Under the pieces are notes generated by a model, which did no database searches, was not told where the DNA came from, and was given only the letters and a program-made list of their open reading frames with translations. The translations under genes and the position numbers were made by a program. Source: Candidatus Marispirochaeta associata (GTDB lineage Bacteria > Spirochaetota > Spirochaetia > JC444 > Marispirochaetaceae). Taken from it: 64,000 nucleotides of DNA. The stretch is from NCBI GenBank assembly GCA_001749745.1, contig JWTM01000424.1, positions 558,001-622,000 on the forward strand. The letters are read 5' to 3'. Shown here piece after piece: positions 35,151-43,332 of the stretch (positions are counted from its first letter, which is position 1; every line of letters starts with the position of its first letter).

Positions 35151-36406
35151 CGGACAAGGAATCCCTGTTCAGGGCCGACCCTGAGCGGATTGAGGGGCAT
35201 ATTGATCGTATGAGCCGCTTTACGAGTACTCCCGGGTCGGGCTGCACCCGAATGAGCTTCTCTGAGGAGGAACGGCTGGCCCGGGCGTACCTGCAGGAGT
35301 TCTTCGATCGTATTCCTCTTTCAGTGACCGTAGATCCGGTCGGGAATCTACGGGCCCGCATGGAGGGCCTCGACCCGGAATTGCCGCCGGTCTTGACCGG
35401 ATCCCATCTCGATTCTGTCTTCTTCGGCGGCGACTACGACGGGGTTGTCGGCGTAGTCTGCGCCCTGGAAGCACTGACCTTGATTGCCGAGAGCGGTCGG
35501 CAGCCGCGGCGGTCGATCGAGTTGATTATCTTTGTCGAGGAGGAGGGCCCGAACTTCGGCTCGCCCCTGACGGGAAGCAAGGCTCTCACGGGGATCTATA
35601 CCGGGGAAACCCTCAAGAAGCTGATAAACAGTCAGGGGGTCTCGTTCTATCAAGCCGCGGAATCTGCAGGCTTGAAACCCGAGCGCATGCATGAGGCGGT
35701 ACTACGTCGCGGGGATGTGGAGGCGATGATTGAGGTGCATGTCGAACAGAGCCTCGTTCTGGATAAGGAGGGGATCTCCTTAGGCGTAGTGAGCGGAATA
35801 GCCGGAATGTGCTGGATCGAGGTACAGCTGAAAGGAGAGGCGAACCACGCCGGCGCAACGCCGATGGCCTACCGCTCGGACCCTCTGGCGGGGGCGGCGG
35901 AGTTAATCAGCGCCGTGGAGCAGGCCGCCCTGGACTCTTCTAGTCCTTATACGGTTGCCACCGTAGGCAAGATAGAGTGTTCCCCCAATGCTCCGAATAT
36001 CATCCCCGATTCGGTAAGGCTCACCATCGACCTCCGTGACCAGGATTCGACAGGAATCCGCCATGTGAGGGATGTAGTGGATGGAATGCTGAAGGACCTG
36101 GAAGAGAGACGCGGTCTTACCTGTTCACAGAACGTAACTGGGGAGATAGCTCCGACTGCTTGTTCCCCCCGGCTGGTTTCAGCTCTGGGAAACGCCGCCG
36201 AGAGCTATGGCTACCCCTTCAAGCAGATGATGAGCGGGGCTCTGCACGACACCGCGGTGATGGCGGAGCTTACCGAAATCGGAATGCTCTTCATTCCCAG
36301 CATCGGAGGAAGGAGCCATGTGCCCGAGGAACGGACCGAGATCGCCGATATCGTGAAGGCGGCGGCAGTCCTCACCGAGGCGCTCTGGCGCTTGTGCGGG
36401 GAGTGA
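35147..36406 (+). CDS. M20 hydrolase, N-carbamoyl-amino-acid / allantoate amidohydrolase type
   Basis: This 419-residue zinc- or manganese-dependent enzyme belongs to the hydantoinase/carbamoylase branch. Motifs are GSHLDSVFFGGDYDGVVGV (metal His and bridging Asp), FVEEEGPNFG (Glu pair), EVHVEQSLVLDKEG (His) and EANHAGATPMAYRSD, the family's substrate-loop motif. The final metal His is in MMSGALHDTAVMA. Members hydrolyse allantoate, N-carbamoyl-amino acids, ureidoglycolate or beta-ureidopropionate. ATGA coupling to the preceding M20 gene implies a joint pathway, perhaps carbamoyl or ureido compound use. A new promoter starts downstream for the ABC operon. Confidence 0.87.
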   Translation: MTDKESLFRADPERIEGHIDRMSRFTSTPGSGCTRMSFSEEERLARAYLQEFFDRIPLSVTVDPVGNLRARMEGLDPELPPVLTGSHLDSVFFGGDYDGVVGVVCALEALTLIAESGRQPRRSIELIIFVEEEGPNFGSPLTGSKALTGIYTGETLKKLINSQGVSFYQAAESAGLKPERMHEAVLRRGDVEAMIEVHVEQSLVLDKEGISLGVVSGIAGMCWIEVQLKGEANHAGATPMAYRSDPLAGAAELISAVEQAALDSSSPYTVATVGKIECSPNAPNIIPDSVRLTIDLRDQDSTGIRHVRDVVDGMLKDLEERRGLTCSQNVTGEIAPTACSPRLVSALGNAAESYGYPFKQMMSGALHDTAVMAELTEIGMLFIPSIGGRSHVPEERTEIADIVKAAAVLTEALWRLCGE

Positions 36407-36450
36407 CAGATCAATGTTTCTTCCCGGTTCATCTATTTTGAAAAATTAAT

Positions 36451-36480
36451 TTGACAATTTCTTTTTTATATCGGTATAAT
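36451..36480 (+). promoter_or_regulatory. Strong predicted promoter of ABC operon 1
   Basis: TTGACA (36451-36456) and TATAAT (36475-36480) are consensus boxes 18 bases apart. The -10 overlaps a palindromic FadR-like operator. Confidence 0.75.
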
Positions 36481-36493
36481 GGTATTACCATTA
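36477..36493. promoter_or_regulatory. FadR/GntR-like operator overlapping -10
   Basis: TAATGGTATTACCATTA is a perfect 8+1+8 inverted repeat. Its centre, TGGTATTACCA, fits the TGGTnnnACCA consensus of FadR-type GntR regulators. Position over the -10 suggests repression. Two FadR-type regulators are encoded in the window. Confidence 0.65.
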
Positions 36494-36648
36494 ACTAATA
36501 GGCTAGTATATTCTTAAATCGTAATATAAAATTTAGACATCTTAAAAGTCTTTCTCATAGGAGTTCTCATCGAGTAAGCGTACATACGCTTGCCCGAGAC
36601 AATATACTTAACAGTCGTTGTATGCGACTGAAACTCAGGAGGATACCT
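36494..36648 (+). promoter_or_regulatory. Structured 5' leader of ABC operon 1
   Basis: About 160 bases separate the promoter from the ATG. The leader contains a perfect hairpin AAGCGTA-CA-TACGCTT (36576-36591) and a second one CAGTCG...CGACTG (36612-36630), just before AGGAGG. No known riboswitch is recognised. Confidence 0.4.
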
Positions 36649-37659
36649 ATGAAAGGTGTTGTTAAGATTCTTACTGTGCTGCTTGGACTGGCGCTTCTGT
36701 TTGCTGTGCCTGTATTTTCTGCCGGACAAAGTGAATCGGCGGAGACGACCGATCAGGCGGAATACGCGTTCATCGTTAAAAACCTGGTCAATCCCTACTT
36801 CGTGAATATGAAATGGGGAGCAGAATGTACTGCCCTGCAGCTTGGGATTAATCTGCGGACTTTTTCCCCGGACCAGGTCGGAAATGTTGAGCAGCAGATA
36901 AAGATTATCGAAGACATTGTTCAGAGCGGCTATAAAGGAATCATTATTTCTCCAATCGATTCTCAGGGTATCACCACGGCGATTGAAATGGCGAATAATG
37001 CGGGGATCCCGGTTATCACCGCTGATACAGAGGCCTTTGGAGGAGAGATACTCTCTCACGTTGGAATATCGAATTTTGAAGTGGCCAAAGCCATGGGTGA
37101 GTGGGTTGTTGAAAAGCTTGGCGGAGAGGGCGATATCGTGATGATCGAAGGAACCTCTGGCTCTGCTTCTTCAAACGCCAGGAATGAAGGCTTTTTGGAA
37201 GCTTTCAATGCCGCCCCCGGGATCAATATTCTCGCGAGCCAAACCGGTAACTATCAGAAAGCGGATGCCATGCGCGTGACCGAGGACTTTATGGTGAAAT
37301 ACCCTGAAGCAGACGCCTACGTAACCTTCAACGACAGTATGGCCATGGGAACGGTTGAAGCGCTTAAGGCATCTCAGATGCTCGACGGGACTATCGTAAC
37401 CGGTATCAATGGTAGTCAAGATGCACTTGCTTCAATTGCAGACGGGGAATTGGATGCGACTATCGAGTATAGCTCCTTTGGTACCGCGTCTCAGGCTGTA
37501 ACCGCAATGTACGAGTATGTCGAGAATGGCGTTACCCCTCCGGATTATGTCAGCGGGGCTGGAGAAGGCTATGTAATCATCGACGCCGCGAACGTCGAAG
37601 AATACATCGGCCGGATTGAGAAGCTGATTGCGGAGCGCTGTCCGCAGTACGAAAAATAG
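36649..37659 (+). CDS. Periplasmic substrate-binding protein, ribose (RbsB) type
   Basis: The ATG at 36649 follows CAGGAGG by 6 bases and gives 336 residues; codons upstream are leader. A signal peptide (to FSAGQS) is followed by the two-lobe periplasmic-binding fold of PF13407: YAFIVKNLVNPYFVNMKWGA, GIIISPIDSQGI and EGTSGSASSNARNEGFLEAF. Members bind ribose, galactose, xylose, autoinducer-2 or related compounds, so the ligand is not fixed. It heads an operon with a cupin, ATPase, two permeases and an MFS transporter. A stable hairpin after its stop may raise its expression over the others. Promoter and operator lie upstream. Confidence 0.88.
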   Translation: MKGVVKILTVLLGLALLFAVPVFSAGQSESAETTDQAEYAFIVKNLVNPYFVNMKWGAECTALQLGINLRTFSPDQVGNVEQQIKIIEDIVQSGYKGIIISPIDSQGITTAIEMANNAGIPVITADTEAFGGEILSHVGISNFEVAKAMGEWVVEKLGGEGDIVMIEGTSGSASSNARNEGFLEAFNAAPGINILASQTGNYQKADAMRVTEDFMVKYPEADAYVTFNDSMAMGTVEALKASQMLDGTIVTGINGSQDALASIADGELDATIEYSSFGTASQAVTAMYEYVENGVTPPDYVSGAGEGYVIIDAANVEEYIGRIEKLIAERCPQYEK

Positions 37660-37686
37660 TTAACGTCCCTCACGTGGAACTTACTG

Positions 37687-37716
37687 GACGGAGGCGATTC
37701 AAACTGCGCCTCCGTC
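37687..37716 (+). terminator. Stem-loop after the binding-protein gene
   Basis: GACGGAGGCG and CGCCTCCGTC form a perfect 10-base-pair stem around a 10-base loop, without a long T run. Typical of intercistronic hairpins that leave extra copies of binding-protein mRNA. Confidence 0.6.
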
Positions 37717-37750
37717 TTATATCACAAATTTATAGTATCGGAGGCAACGG

Positions 37751-38155
37751 ATGCAGGTTAGGCGGAAGGTCAATATCGATGAAATTCCGGTAGATAAGCA
37801 GCTAAGAAAGGAAGACGGATGGGTTCGAATGCAGGTGCAATGGCTCTGCTCGGAGGAAGTTACTGGTTCTAAGCAGTGTGTTGTGGGGAGGACCATTTTC
37901 CCTCCCGGAGGCGCCGCTCACGAATTGCATACTCATTCGAATGCTGAAGAAGTTCTGTATGTTATTCGCGGCGAGGGCATCGCTATCAGCGGAGACGAAG
38001 AGTTTAAGATCGGCCCGGGTGATCTGGTCTATGTCCCGGCGGGTGATGTGCATTACTTTAAAAACACTCATCCGACGGAAGAGATGGAGACCTTGTGGAT
38101 GTATGGCGGCGCTCCTTCTCTCGAGAAGTCCGGCTATAATCACGTAAAGCAGTAG
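37751..38155 (+). CDS. Single-domain cupin protein
   Basis: The 134-residue product is preceded by CGGAGG. Cupin motif 1 is seen as GGAAHELHTHSNAEEVLYVIRGEG (HxH...E...G), and motif 2 as GPGDLVYVPAGDVHYFKN, so metal ligands are complete. Small cupins of this kind can be isomerases, dioxygenases or ligand-binding proteins. Placement between the binding protein and the ATPase of a sugar-type ABC operon suggests an isomerase or a sugar-anomer handling role, but the sequence does not decide. Cytoplasmic, no signal peptide. Confidence 0.8.
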   Translation: MQVRRKVNIDEIPVDKQLRKEDGWVRMQVQWLCSEEVTGSKQCVVGRTIFPPGGAAHELHTHSNAEEVLYVIRGEGIAISGDEEFKIGPGDLVYVPAGDVHYFKNTHPTEEMETLWMYGGAPSLEKSGYNHVKQ

Positions 38156-38251
38156 ATTTACAGGCTGGTGCCCCTATACCGCAAGTATAACTCCCTAACC
38201 GGGATCTTAATCCGGACGGGAGAACAGAGGGGCACCGGTGAAGGCGGAAGT

Positions 38252-39736
38252 ATGAGCGAAAAGCTACTTGAGATGCAGAACATTTCCAAAGCGTTTCCCG
38301 GAGTACAGGCTCTGAGCGAAGTGGATTTTGATCTACGCAGGGGAGAAGTCCATGTCCTTGCGGGCGAGAATGGTGCCGGCAAATCGACGCTGATAAAGAC
38401 TATAGCCGGCAACCATCAAAAGGATTCCGGAACCATATTAATAGAGGGGAAAGAAACTGAGATACATTCGGCCCGTCATGCTCAGGAATTGGGCGTAGCG
38501 ACCATCTATCAGGAGTTCGCGCTTATTTCGGAGCTTACGATCGCTCAGAATATTTTTCTCGGTCATGAACCCAAGAAGAACCGGCTGATAATCGACTGGA
38601 AAAAGATGTTCAAGGATGCTGATGAGCTTCTTAGTACACTGGGAATAGATATTGATTCCCGTACAAAGGTATCCGATATATCGGTCTCTCACCGGCAGCT
38701 GGTAGAGATTGCAAAAGCGCTTTCTTTCAAGTCGAAGATCATGATTTTTGATGAGCCGACCGGTGCGCTCACGTCAAAGGATATAGAGTTCCTCTTCAAT
38801 CTTATTCGGGATCTAAAAAGTCGCGGGATCGGGATAATCTATATTTCCCACCGTATGGAAGAGATTGAAGAGATAGGCGACAGGATCACCGTTCTCCGAG
38901 ATGGAAAAAAGATCAATACCTACGACGTCAAGGATATGGATCTCGATAAGATTATTTTCGATATGACAAAGCAACTTATCGATCATAAGCATAGCCGTAC
39001 GTTCGACCACAAGATCAGAAGCACGATGTTGGAAGTGAAGCATCTTACTCAAAACGGGGTTATCGAGGATATCTCTTTTTCTGTAAAGCAGGGCGAGGTT
39101 GTCGGTTTCTATGGTCTCATCGGCTCCGGACGGACGGAGACCGCCAAGGTAATCTTTGGGTTGGAGGATGCCGACGAAGGCGAGATCCTAATCAAGGGTA
39201 AACCAATCAAGCCTAATCCTCAGAACTCCGTAAAGCAGGGAATAGCTTTTATTCCCGAGGATAGGAACGAGGAAGGTCTGTGTCTGAGTTTGACTGTCAG
39301 GGAGAATACGATGCATTCCGCAATGCCGTATATCTTTCGTTCAAGGGTCGTAAGTAAAAAGACAGAAAAGCGTTTGACGACAGAAGTAATCGAGAAGCTC
39401 AGTATAAAGACGCCGTCCACGGAGCAGATCGTGAACTATCTTTCCGGCGGCAACATGCAAAAGGTTGTACTCGGTAAGTGGCTGTTAAAAGATCAGGAGA
39501 TCTTTATATTCGACGAACCTACTCGGGGAATCGATGTAGGCGCGAAGGCTGAGTTTTATCGTATTATCAACGACCTCGTAAGCCAGGGAGCCGCGGTAAT
39601 TATGATCTCTTCCGAGATTCCGGAGATTCTGAATATGAGCGATAGAATCTATGTCATGCGAGCAGGCCGGATTGCTGGCGTTTTTGAACGCAGCGAGGCG
39701 ACGCAAGAGAAATTATTGCAGAGTGCTCTTCTCTGA
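38252..39736 (+). CDS. ABC transporter ATPase, ribose (RbsA) type, two domains
   Basis: The ATG at 38252 (MSEKLLEMQN) is preceded by GGCGGAAG; an upstream GTG-initiated extension is unlikely. The 494-residue protein has two nucleotide-binding domains: Walker A GENGAGKST, Q-loop region, SVSHRQLVEIAKAL signature and IFDEPTGAL in the first. The second has degenerate Walker A GLIGSGRTETAK, signature YLSGGNMQKVVLGKWL and IFDEPTRGIDVG. This is the usual RbsA pattern, with the second site weakened. It powers the permeases encoded next. Confidence 0.95.
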   Translation: MSEKLLEMQNISKAFPGVQALSEVDFDLRRGEVHVLAGENGAGKSTLIKTIAGNHQKDSGTILIEGKETEIHSARHAQELGVATIYQEFALISELTIAQNIFLGHEPKKNRLIIDWKKMFKDADELLSTLGIDIDSRTKVSDISVSHRQLVEIAKALSFKSKIMIFDEPTGALTSKDIEFLFNLIRDLKSRGIGIIYISHRMEEIEEIGDRITVLRDGKKINTYDVKDMDLDKIIFDMTKQLIDHKHSRTFDHKIRSTMLEVKHLTQNGVIEDISFSVKQGEVVGFYGLIGSGRTETAKVIFGLEDADEGEILIKGKPIKPNPQNSVKQGIAFIPEDRNEEGLCLSLTVRENTMHSAMPYIFRSRVVSKKTEKRLTTEVIEKLSIKTPSTEQIVNYLSGGNMQKVVLGKWLLKDQEIFIFDEPTRGIDVGAKAEFYRIINDLVSQGAAVIMISSEIPEILNMSDRIYVMRAGRIAGVFERSEATQEKLLQSALL

Positions 39737-39757
39737 TGCAGATGAAAGGAGTAAAGA

Positions 39758-40735
39758 ATGAAAGGACTATGGGCTAAGAAAGTTTTCAGCGGACCTCTGA
39801 TAGCTCTACTTACCTTGTTTGTGCTCTTTAGCCTTTTTGTTGATCGGTTTTTCCATGTGAATAATCTTACCAACATCTTTCGGCAGGGCATCGTATTGTC
39901 CTTTGTATCTTTAGGACAAATGGTCAGTATTCTGCTCAAAGGGATTAACCTGAGTGTGGGTTCGGTAATGGGACTCTGTAGTGTCGTTACTGGGCTTGTT
40001 CTGGTCAAGGGTATGCCGCTTATCCCGGGACTTTTGATCGGACTCAGCGTCGGGCTCCTTGCGGGATTAATCGCTGGATACCTGATCGCCTATACCGATA
40101 TGCCGGCCTTTATTTCAACCTTCGGTATGCGTGGAATCGCCATGGGCGCCGCACTGGTGCTCAGCAATGAATCAGTAATCTGGGGCTTCACAGAAAAGCT
40201 GCGCCTTATCCATGACGGTGCGATTTTGGGTGTTCCCGCGCCGTTTTGGGCCTTGCTTGTCGTGTATGCGCTCTTCTACCTGATGTTGCGCTATACCTCG
40301 TTCGGGACTGGAATTTATGCGATTGGCGGCAACGAAGAAGCGGCGATTCTATCGGGCATAAAGGTGAAAATGCTGAAGATGTGGGGTTACGGACTCGGCG
40401 GGCTTATGGCTGCGGCCGGGGGAATCATGATGACCGCCCGGGTTAATTCAGCGCAAGCGATTCACGGAGTAGGGTTTGAGTTCGATAGTATCGCTGCGGT
40501 TGTTCTGGGCGGAACAATGCTCGGCGGCGGTAAGGGGGGCGTGATTCAGACCTTGATCGGGGTATTCATTATCGCAATGTTGAGGAACGGAATGAATCTG
40601 ATTGGCATCTCCGTTTATTTCCAGTTGGTATTCATCGGCCTGATAATTATCCTCGCCTACATGATTGAGGGGATTAAAGCATACTTTCATAAACTGATTC
40701 GCAGGTTTGCGCAAACTGAAGGAAGCATAGGATGA
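39758..40735 (+). CDS. ABC transporter permease, ribose (RbsC) type
   Basis: The 325-residue membrane protein is of the BPD_transp_2 family, with about nine to ten TM helices. The family motifs LSVGSVMGLCSVVTG and GGNEEAAILSGIKVKMLKMWGYGLGGLMAAAGG are present. GAAAGGAG lies 8 bases before the ATG. It and the next permease (4-base overlap) probably form a heterodimeric channel with the preceding two-domain ATPase. Confidence 0.93.
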   Translation: MKGLWAKKVFSGPLIALLTLFVLFSLFVDRFFHVNNLTNIFRQGIVLSFVSLGQMVSILLKGINLSVGSVMGLCSVVTGLVLVKGMPLIPGLLIGLSVGLLAGLIAGYLIAYTDMPAFISTFGMRGIAMGAALVLSNESVIWGFTEKLRLIHDGAILGVPAPFWALLVVYALFYLMLRYTSFGTGIYAIGGNEEAAILSGIKVKMLKMWGYGLGGLMAAAGGIMMTARVNSAQAIHGVGFEFDSIAAVVLGGTMLGGGKGGVIQTLIGVFIIAMLRNGMNLIGISVYFQLVFIGLIIILAYMIEGIKAYFHKLIRRFAQTEGSIG

Positions 40736-41685
40736 GACGAGAGACACTAAACCTGGCAAACCGGCTCTTTAAGCAGCAGGGGCTTGTTGTTTTTGTTTTG
40801 ATCGGTTTATTTGCGGCCTTTTTTGTCGAAGGTTTCGTGAGCCGCCCTAATATAATCAATGTTGTCCGACAGGGCAGTCTGGTATTCTCCTTCTCCGTTG
40901 CCATGACTATCGCAATGCTTGTGGGCGGTCTCAACCTCTCGATCGGATCAGTAGGTGCCCTCGCCGGTGCAGTCGCGGCTACCCAGCTGGTACTCGGTAA
41001 CGAAGTCCTTGGGGTTTTGCTGGGATTGACAGTGGGCACACTCTCCGGGATTGTTATCGGCCTGGTTATCGGTTTTTTCAATATTCCGCATTTTATTATG
41101 ACGTACGGTATGATGAAGATAGCTCAAGGGATGACTCTTATTGTGACCGGTGGTATGAACATCTATGGATTTTCCAGCGAGTTCCGCTTTCTGGGCATTG
41201 GATTCATTGGCAACATCCCCTTTCCGGTTATTTTAATCATTGGAATATTAATTATCTTTGTCTTTATAACCGGATCGACCACCCTGGGACGGTCGATATA
41301 CGCTGTCGGCAGCAATCAGCTTGCCTCGAGATTCTCCGGTATCCCGACCCGGAAGGTTCTGCTCTATACCTACGGACTGAGCGGCCTTATGGCGGCCCTG
41401 GCCGGTGTGTTATTCATCGCGCGGATGGGTTCGGCGGAACCGATTATGGGTGAGGATTGGCCTCTTACCGCAATCGCCGCGAGCGTTATAGGCGGAACGA
41501 CCTTCAACGGCGGGGAAGGATCCGTACTGCAAACCTTTTTCGGAGCCATGACGGTCGCCATAATCTACAATGTTCTCAATCTATTCGGCGTCTCATCATC
41601 CTGGCAGCAGCTCGCAATCGGTACCATCATTATCGTATCTATACTTTTCAATAAGTATAAATCACGATTGTTGAAGCTAAAATAA
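40732..41685 (+). CDS. ABC transporter permease 2, ribose (RbsC) type
   Basis: This 317-residue paralogue of the preceding permease belongs to the same family, with INVVRQGSLVFSFSVAMTIAMLVGGLNLSIGSVGALAG and SRFSGIPTRKVLLYTYGLSGLMAALAGVLF regions. Ribose systems often use one permease as a homodimer; two different ones here imply a heterodimer, as in autoinducer-2 or nucleoside-like systems. ATGA overlap with the upstream gene shows translational coupling. Substrate unknown. Confidence 0.93.
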   Translation: MRRETLNLANRLFKQQGLVVFVLIGLFAAFFVEGFVSRPNIINVVRQGSLVFSFSVAMTIAMLVGGLNLSIGSVGALAGAVAATQLVLGNEVLGVLLGLTVGTLSGIVIGLVIGFFNIPHFIMTYGMMKIAQGMTLIVTGGMNIYGFSSEFRFLGIGFIGNIPFPVILIIGILIIFVFITGSTTLGRSIYAVGSNQLASRFSGIPTRKVLLYTYGLSGLMAALAGVLFIARMGSAEPIMGEDWPLTAIAASVIGGTTFNGGEGSVLQTFFGAMTVAIIYNVLNLFGVSSSWQQLAIGTIIIVSILFNKYKSRLLKLK

Positions 41686-41720
41686 AAACCAACGACGAAG
41701 CGGAGAGGAGCAAGAAAAAG

Positions 41721-42926
41721 ATGTGGATGATTACGGCACTAATATTTCTTCTCCACTTTGTTTTCGGGTTCTCAACCGGCTTCATCGGCGCAATTATGCC
41801 GGCGTTGCTCGAATCGTACCAGGTAAACATGGTCCAGGGCAGCTATGTGTTGGGTATGATCAATGCCGCCGGTCTGGCTTCGGTTCTGATCCTCTTCTTC
41901 TGGGGTGACAGGTTAAACAAGTTCTTTGTAATTGGTGTTGCATTCCTACTTTTCACCCTTTCTCTCGGGTTGGCGAGTGTAGCGCCTACCTATGGTATCG
42001 TTCTCGGTGTATTCTTTCTTTTTGGTCTCGGAATTAAAACCTTCGATACGATGAATAACGCGGTCATCTCCGATCTACACGCAGAGAAGCGCGGACTGTT
42101 GCTCAACTTGATGCATGCAGGGTTTAGTGTCGGCGCGTTAACAAGTCCGCAATATGTTCTTATTCTCGAACGCAACGGATATTCTTGGACGTCGGCATCG
42201 CTCTTTTTCGGATTTGCTTGTCTGATTATATTTATACTGTATGTGCTCGTGCTTACCCTCAACAGGATGAAAAGATCCGGGGTGGGGCCTAAACAGCCGA
42301 AGCGAGGTCTTGTGGTGGGATCGCAATCCCTGGCGTCCCTTTTAGAGGTCACGAAATCCAGAGAACTCTGGTTTCTCACCGCGATTTTCTTTGCGGTTTT
42401 CGGAGTAATCTCTATAACCAATACATGGCTTGTCTACTATTTTGAATCTGGTTTGGGGAGCAATCCCGCGATTTCTAAAAGCGCCGTTACGGCCTTTTGG
42501 CTCGGAGTACTGCTTTCGAGAACAGTTATAGCACCGATCGCCCTTAAATTTGGAAGTATTCCATTCATCCGTAATACTACTCTCTTCGCCGCTGGTGTGC
42601 TGATAGCGGGGCTCCTCATCCAGAATGAGTATGTTCTCCTGGCAGGTATCTTCATCTCTGGCCTTACCGCGGGTCAAATAAATCCCTTTGTAATTGCAAA
42701 GAGCTGTGCCCTGTTTCCCGATCGCAGCGCCGCCGTCAATGCCTTTCTGTTTCTCATCGCCTATATCTCCCAAATCTTTTTCCCGTGGTTCTCAGGGCTT
42801 CTCGGTGAGCTATTTGGCGGTACTGTGACTATGTTCGTGATGCCGGTCAGTTTCATCCTCGTATCGGTATTTGCCTTTATTGTGGTTAGGATAGAGCAGA
42901 GTAAGAATACCTTCACTGATAAATAG
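41721..42926 (+). CDS. MFS transporter (last gene of ABC operon 1)
   Basis: The 401-residue, twelve-TM protein is preceded by GGAGAGGAG. It starts ITALIFLLHFVFGFSTGFIGAIMPALLESYQV and has WGDRLNKFF in place of the usual motif A and LHAEKRGLLLNLMHAGFSVGAL around TM4-5, like sugar-type (FucP/glucose-mannitol) MFS members. It follows the second permease by 35 bases with no terminator. A second uptake or export route for the same compound or its product is plausible. Base composition is slightly lower in GC than the flanking signalling genes. Confidence 0.85.
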   Translation: MWMITALIFLLHFVFGFSTGFIGAIMPALLESYQVNMVQGSYVLGMINAAGLASVLILFFWGDRLNKFFVIGVAFLLFTLSLGLASVAPTYGIVLGVFFLFGLGIKTFDTMNNAVISDLHAEKRGLLLNLMHAGFSVGALTSPQYVLILERNGYSWTSASLFFGFACLIIFILYVLVLTLNRMKRSGVGPKQPKRGLVVGSQSLASLLEVTKSRELWFLTAIFFAVFGVISITNTWLVYYFESGLGSNPAISKSAVTAFWLGVLLSRTVIAPIALKFGSIPFIRNTTLFAAGVLIAGLLIQNEYVLLAGIFISGLTAGQINPFVIAKSCALFPDRSAAVNAFLFLIAYISQIFFPWFSGLLGELFGGTVTMFVMPVSFILVSVFAFIVVRIEQSKNTFTDK

Positions 42927-42981
42927 GTAACTGTCTCTATCGGTGTGCTATAGGGAAGGTGAACATCGAATATTCCTGGAC

Positions 42982-43011
42982 TTGACCTAGCGGTACTGCT
43001 CTGTCTATACT
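42982..43011 (+). promoter_or_regulatory. Predicted tRNA-Gly promoter
   Basis: TTGACC (42982-42987) and TATACT (43006-43011) are 18 bases apart; the tRNA begins 16 bases after the -10. Confidence 0.65.
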
Positions 43012-43026
43012 AATGTCCAACCATTC

Positions 43027-43097
43027 GCGAGCGTCGTATAATGGTATTACCCAAGCTTCCCAAGCTTGTGACGAGGGTTCGATTCCCTTCGCTCGCT
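43027..43097 (+). tRNA. tRNA-Gly (anticodon CCC)
   Basis: This 71-base tRNA has acceptor GCGAGCG/CGCTCGC and discriminator T. Anticodon stem CAAGC/GCTTG surrounds loop TTCCCAA (anticodon CCC, reading GGG), and the T-arm is GAGGG-TTCGATT-CCCTT. CCA is not encoded. A terminator follows at 43105. Its 3' end is repeated 176 bases further on. Confidence 0.96.
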
Positions 43098-43156
43098 AAC
43101 GATGAAAGCTCCCCTACAGGGGAGCTTTTGTCGTATAAGAGGGGGAATCGAAACCC
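43081..43156 (+). repeat. 76-base direct repeat, copy 1 (tRNA-Gly 3' end, terminator, inverted T-arm)
   Basis: This segment is identical to 43257-43332. It starts in the tRNA T loop, includes the acceptor end and terminator hairpin, and ends in an inverted T-arm-like GGGGGAATCGAAACCC. Repeat period is 176 bases. Confidence 0.9.
43105..43129 (+). terminator. tRNA-Gly terminator, copy 1
   Basis: AAAGCTCCCC-TACA-GGGGAGCTTT forms a perfect 10-base-pair stem followed by T. The sequence is symmetric enough to work on either strand. Confidence 0.85.
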
Positions 43157-43256
43157 TTGAGCGCGCGCCGATTAGGCGCGGAAGCGAGACAGGAGGTCGA
43201 GCGCCAGCGAAAGGGGGCGGCTTGAAGGGAGTTGTCCGGAGACGACGACCGGAAAG
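43157..43256 (+). repeat. Structured core between the tRNA-Gly repeat copies
   Basis: The 100 bases between the two 76-base copies contain a CGCGCC-GATTA-GGCGCG hairpin followed by GAAG, then a block CGCCAG...GGCGGC..GAAGGGAG (43202-43231) and CGACGACCGGA (43243-43253). The same elements, in the same order, occur in the unit downstream of tRNA-Val on the minus strand. No convincing coding frame. Confidence 0.75.
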
Positions 43257-43332
43257 GATTCCCTTCGCTCGCTAACGATGAAAGCTCCCCTACAGGGGAG
43301 CTTTTGTCGTATAAGAGGGGGAATCGAAACCC
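43257..43332 (+). repeat. 76-base direct repeat, copy 2
   Basis: This is an exact copy of 43081-43156. It reconstitutes the tRNA-Gly 3' end from the T loop onward plus the terminator (43281-43305), but no 5' tRNA half precedes it, so it is not a second tRNA gene. Confidence 0.9.
43281..43305 (+). terminator. tRNA-Gly terminator, copy 2
   Basis: The same 10-base-pair stem and TACA loop as at 43105 lies in the second repeat. It would stop any read-through past the first terminator. Confidence 0.8.

Noticed and set aside
43081..43332. Direct repeats considered as a CRISPR array
   Set aside because: There are only two long copies (76 bases) with a 100-base spacing, the repeat contains a tRNA end and terminator, and no cas gene is near.
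43257..43332. Second tRNA-Gly gene
   Set aside because: Only the 3' part from the T loop onward is present; no acceptor 5' strand, D-arm or anticodon arm precedes it.
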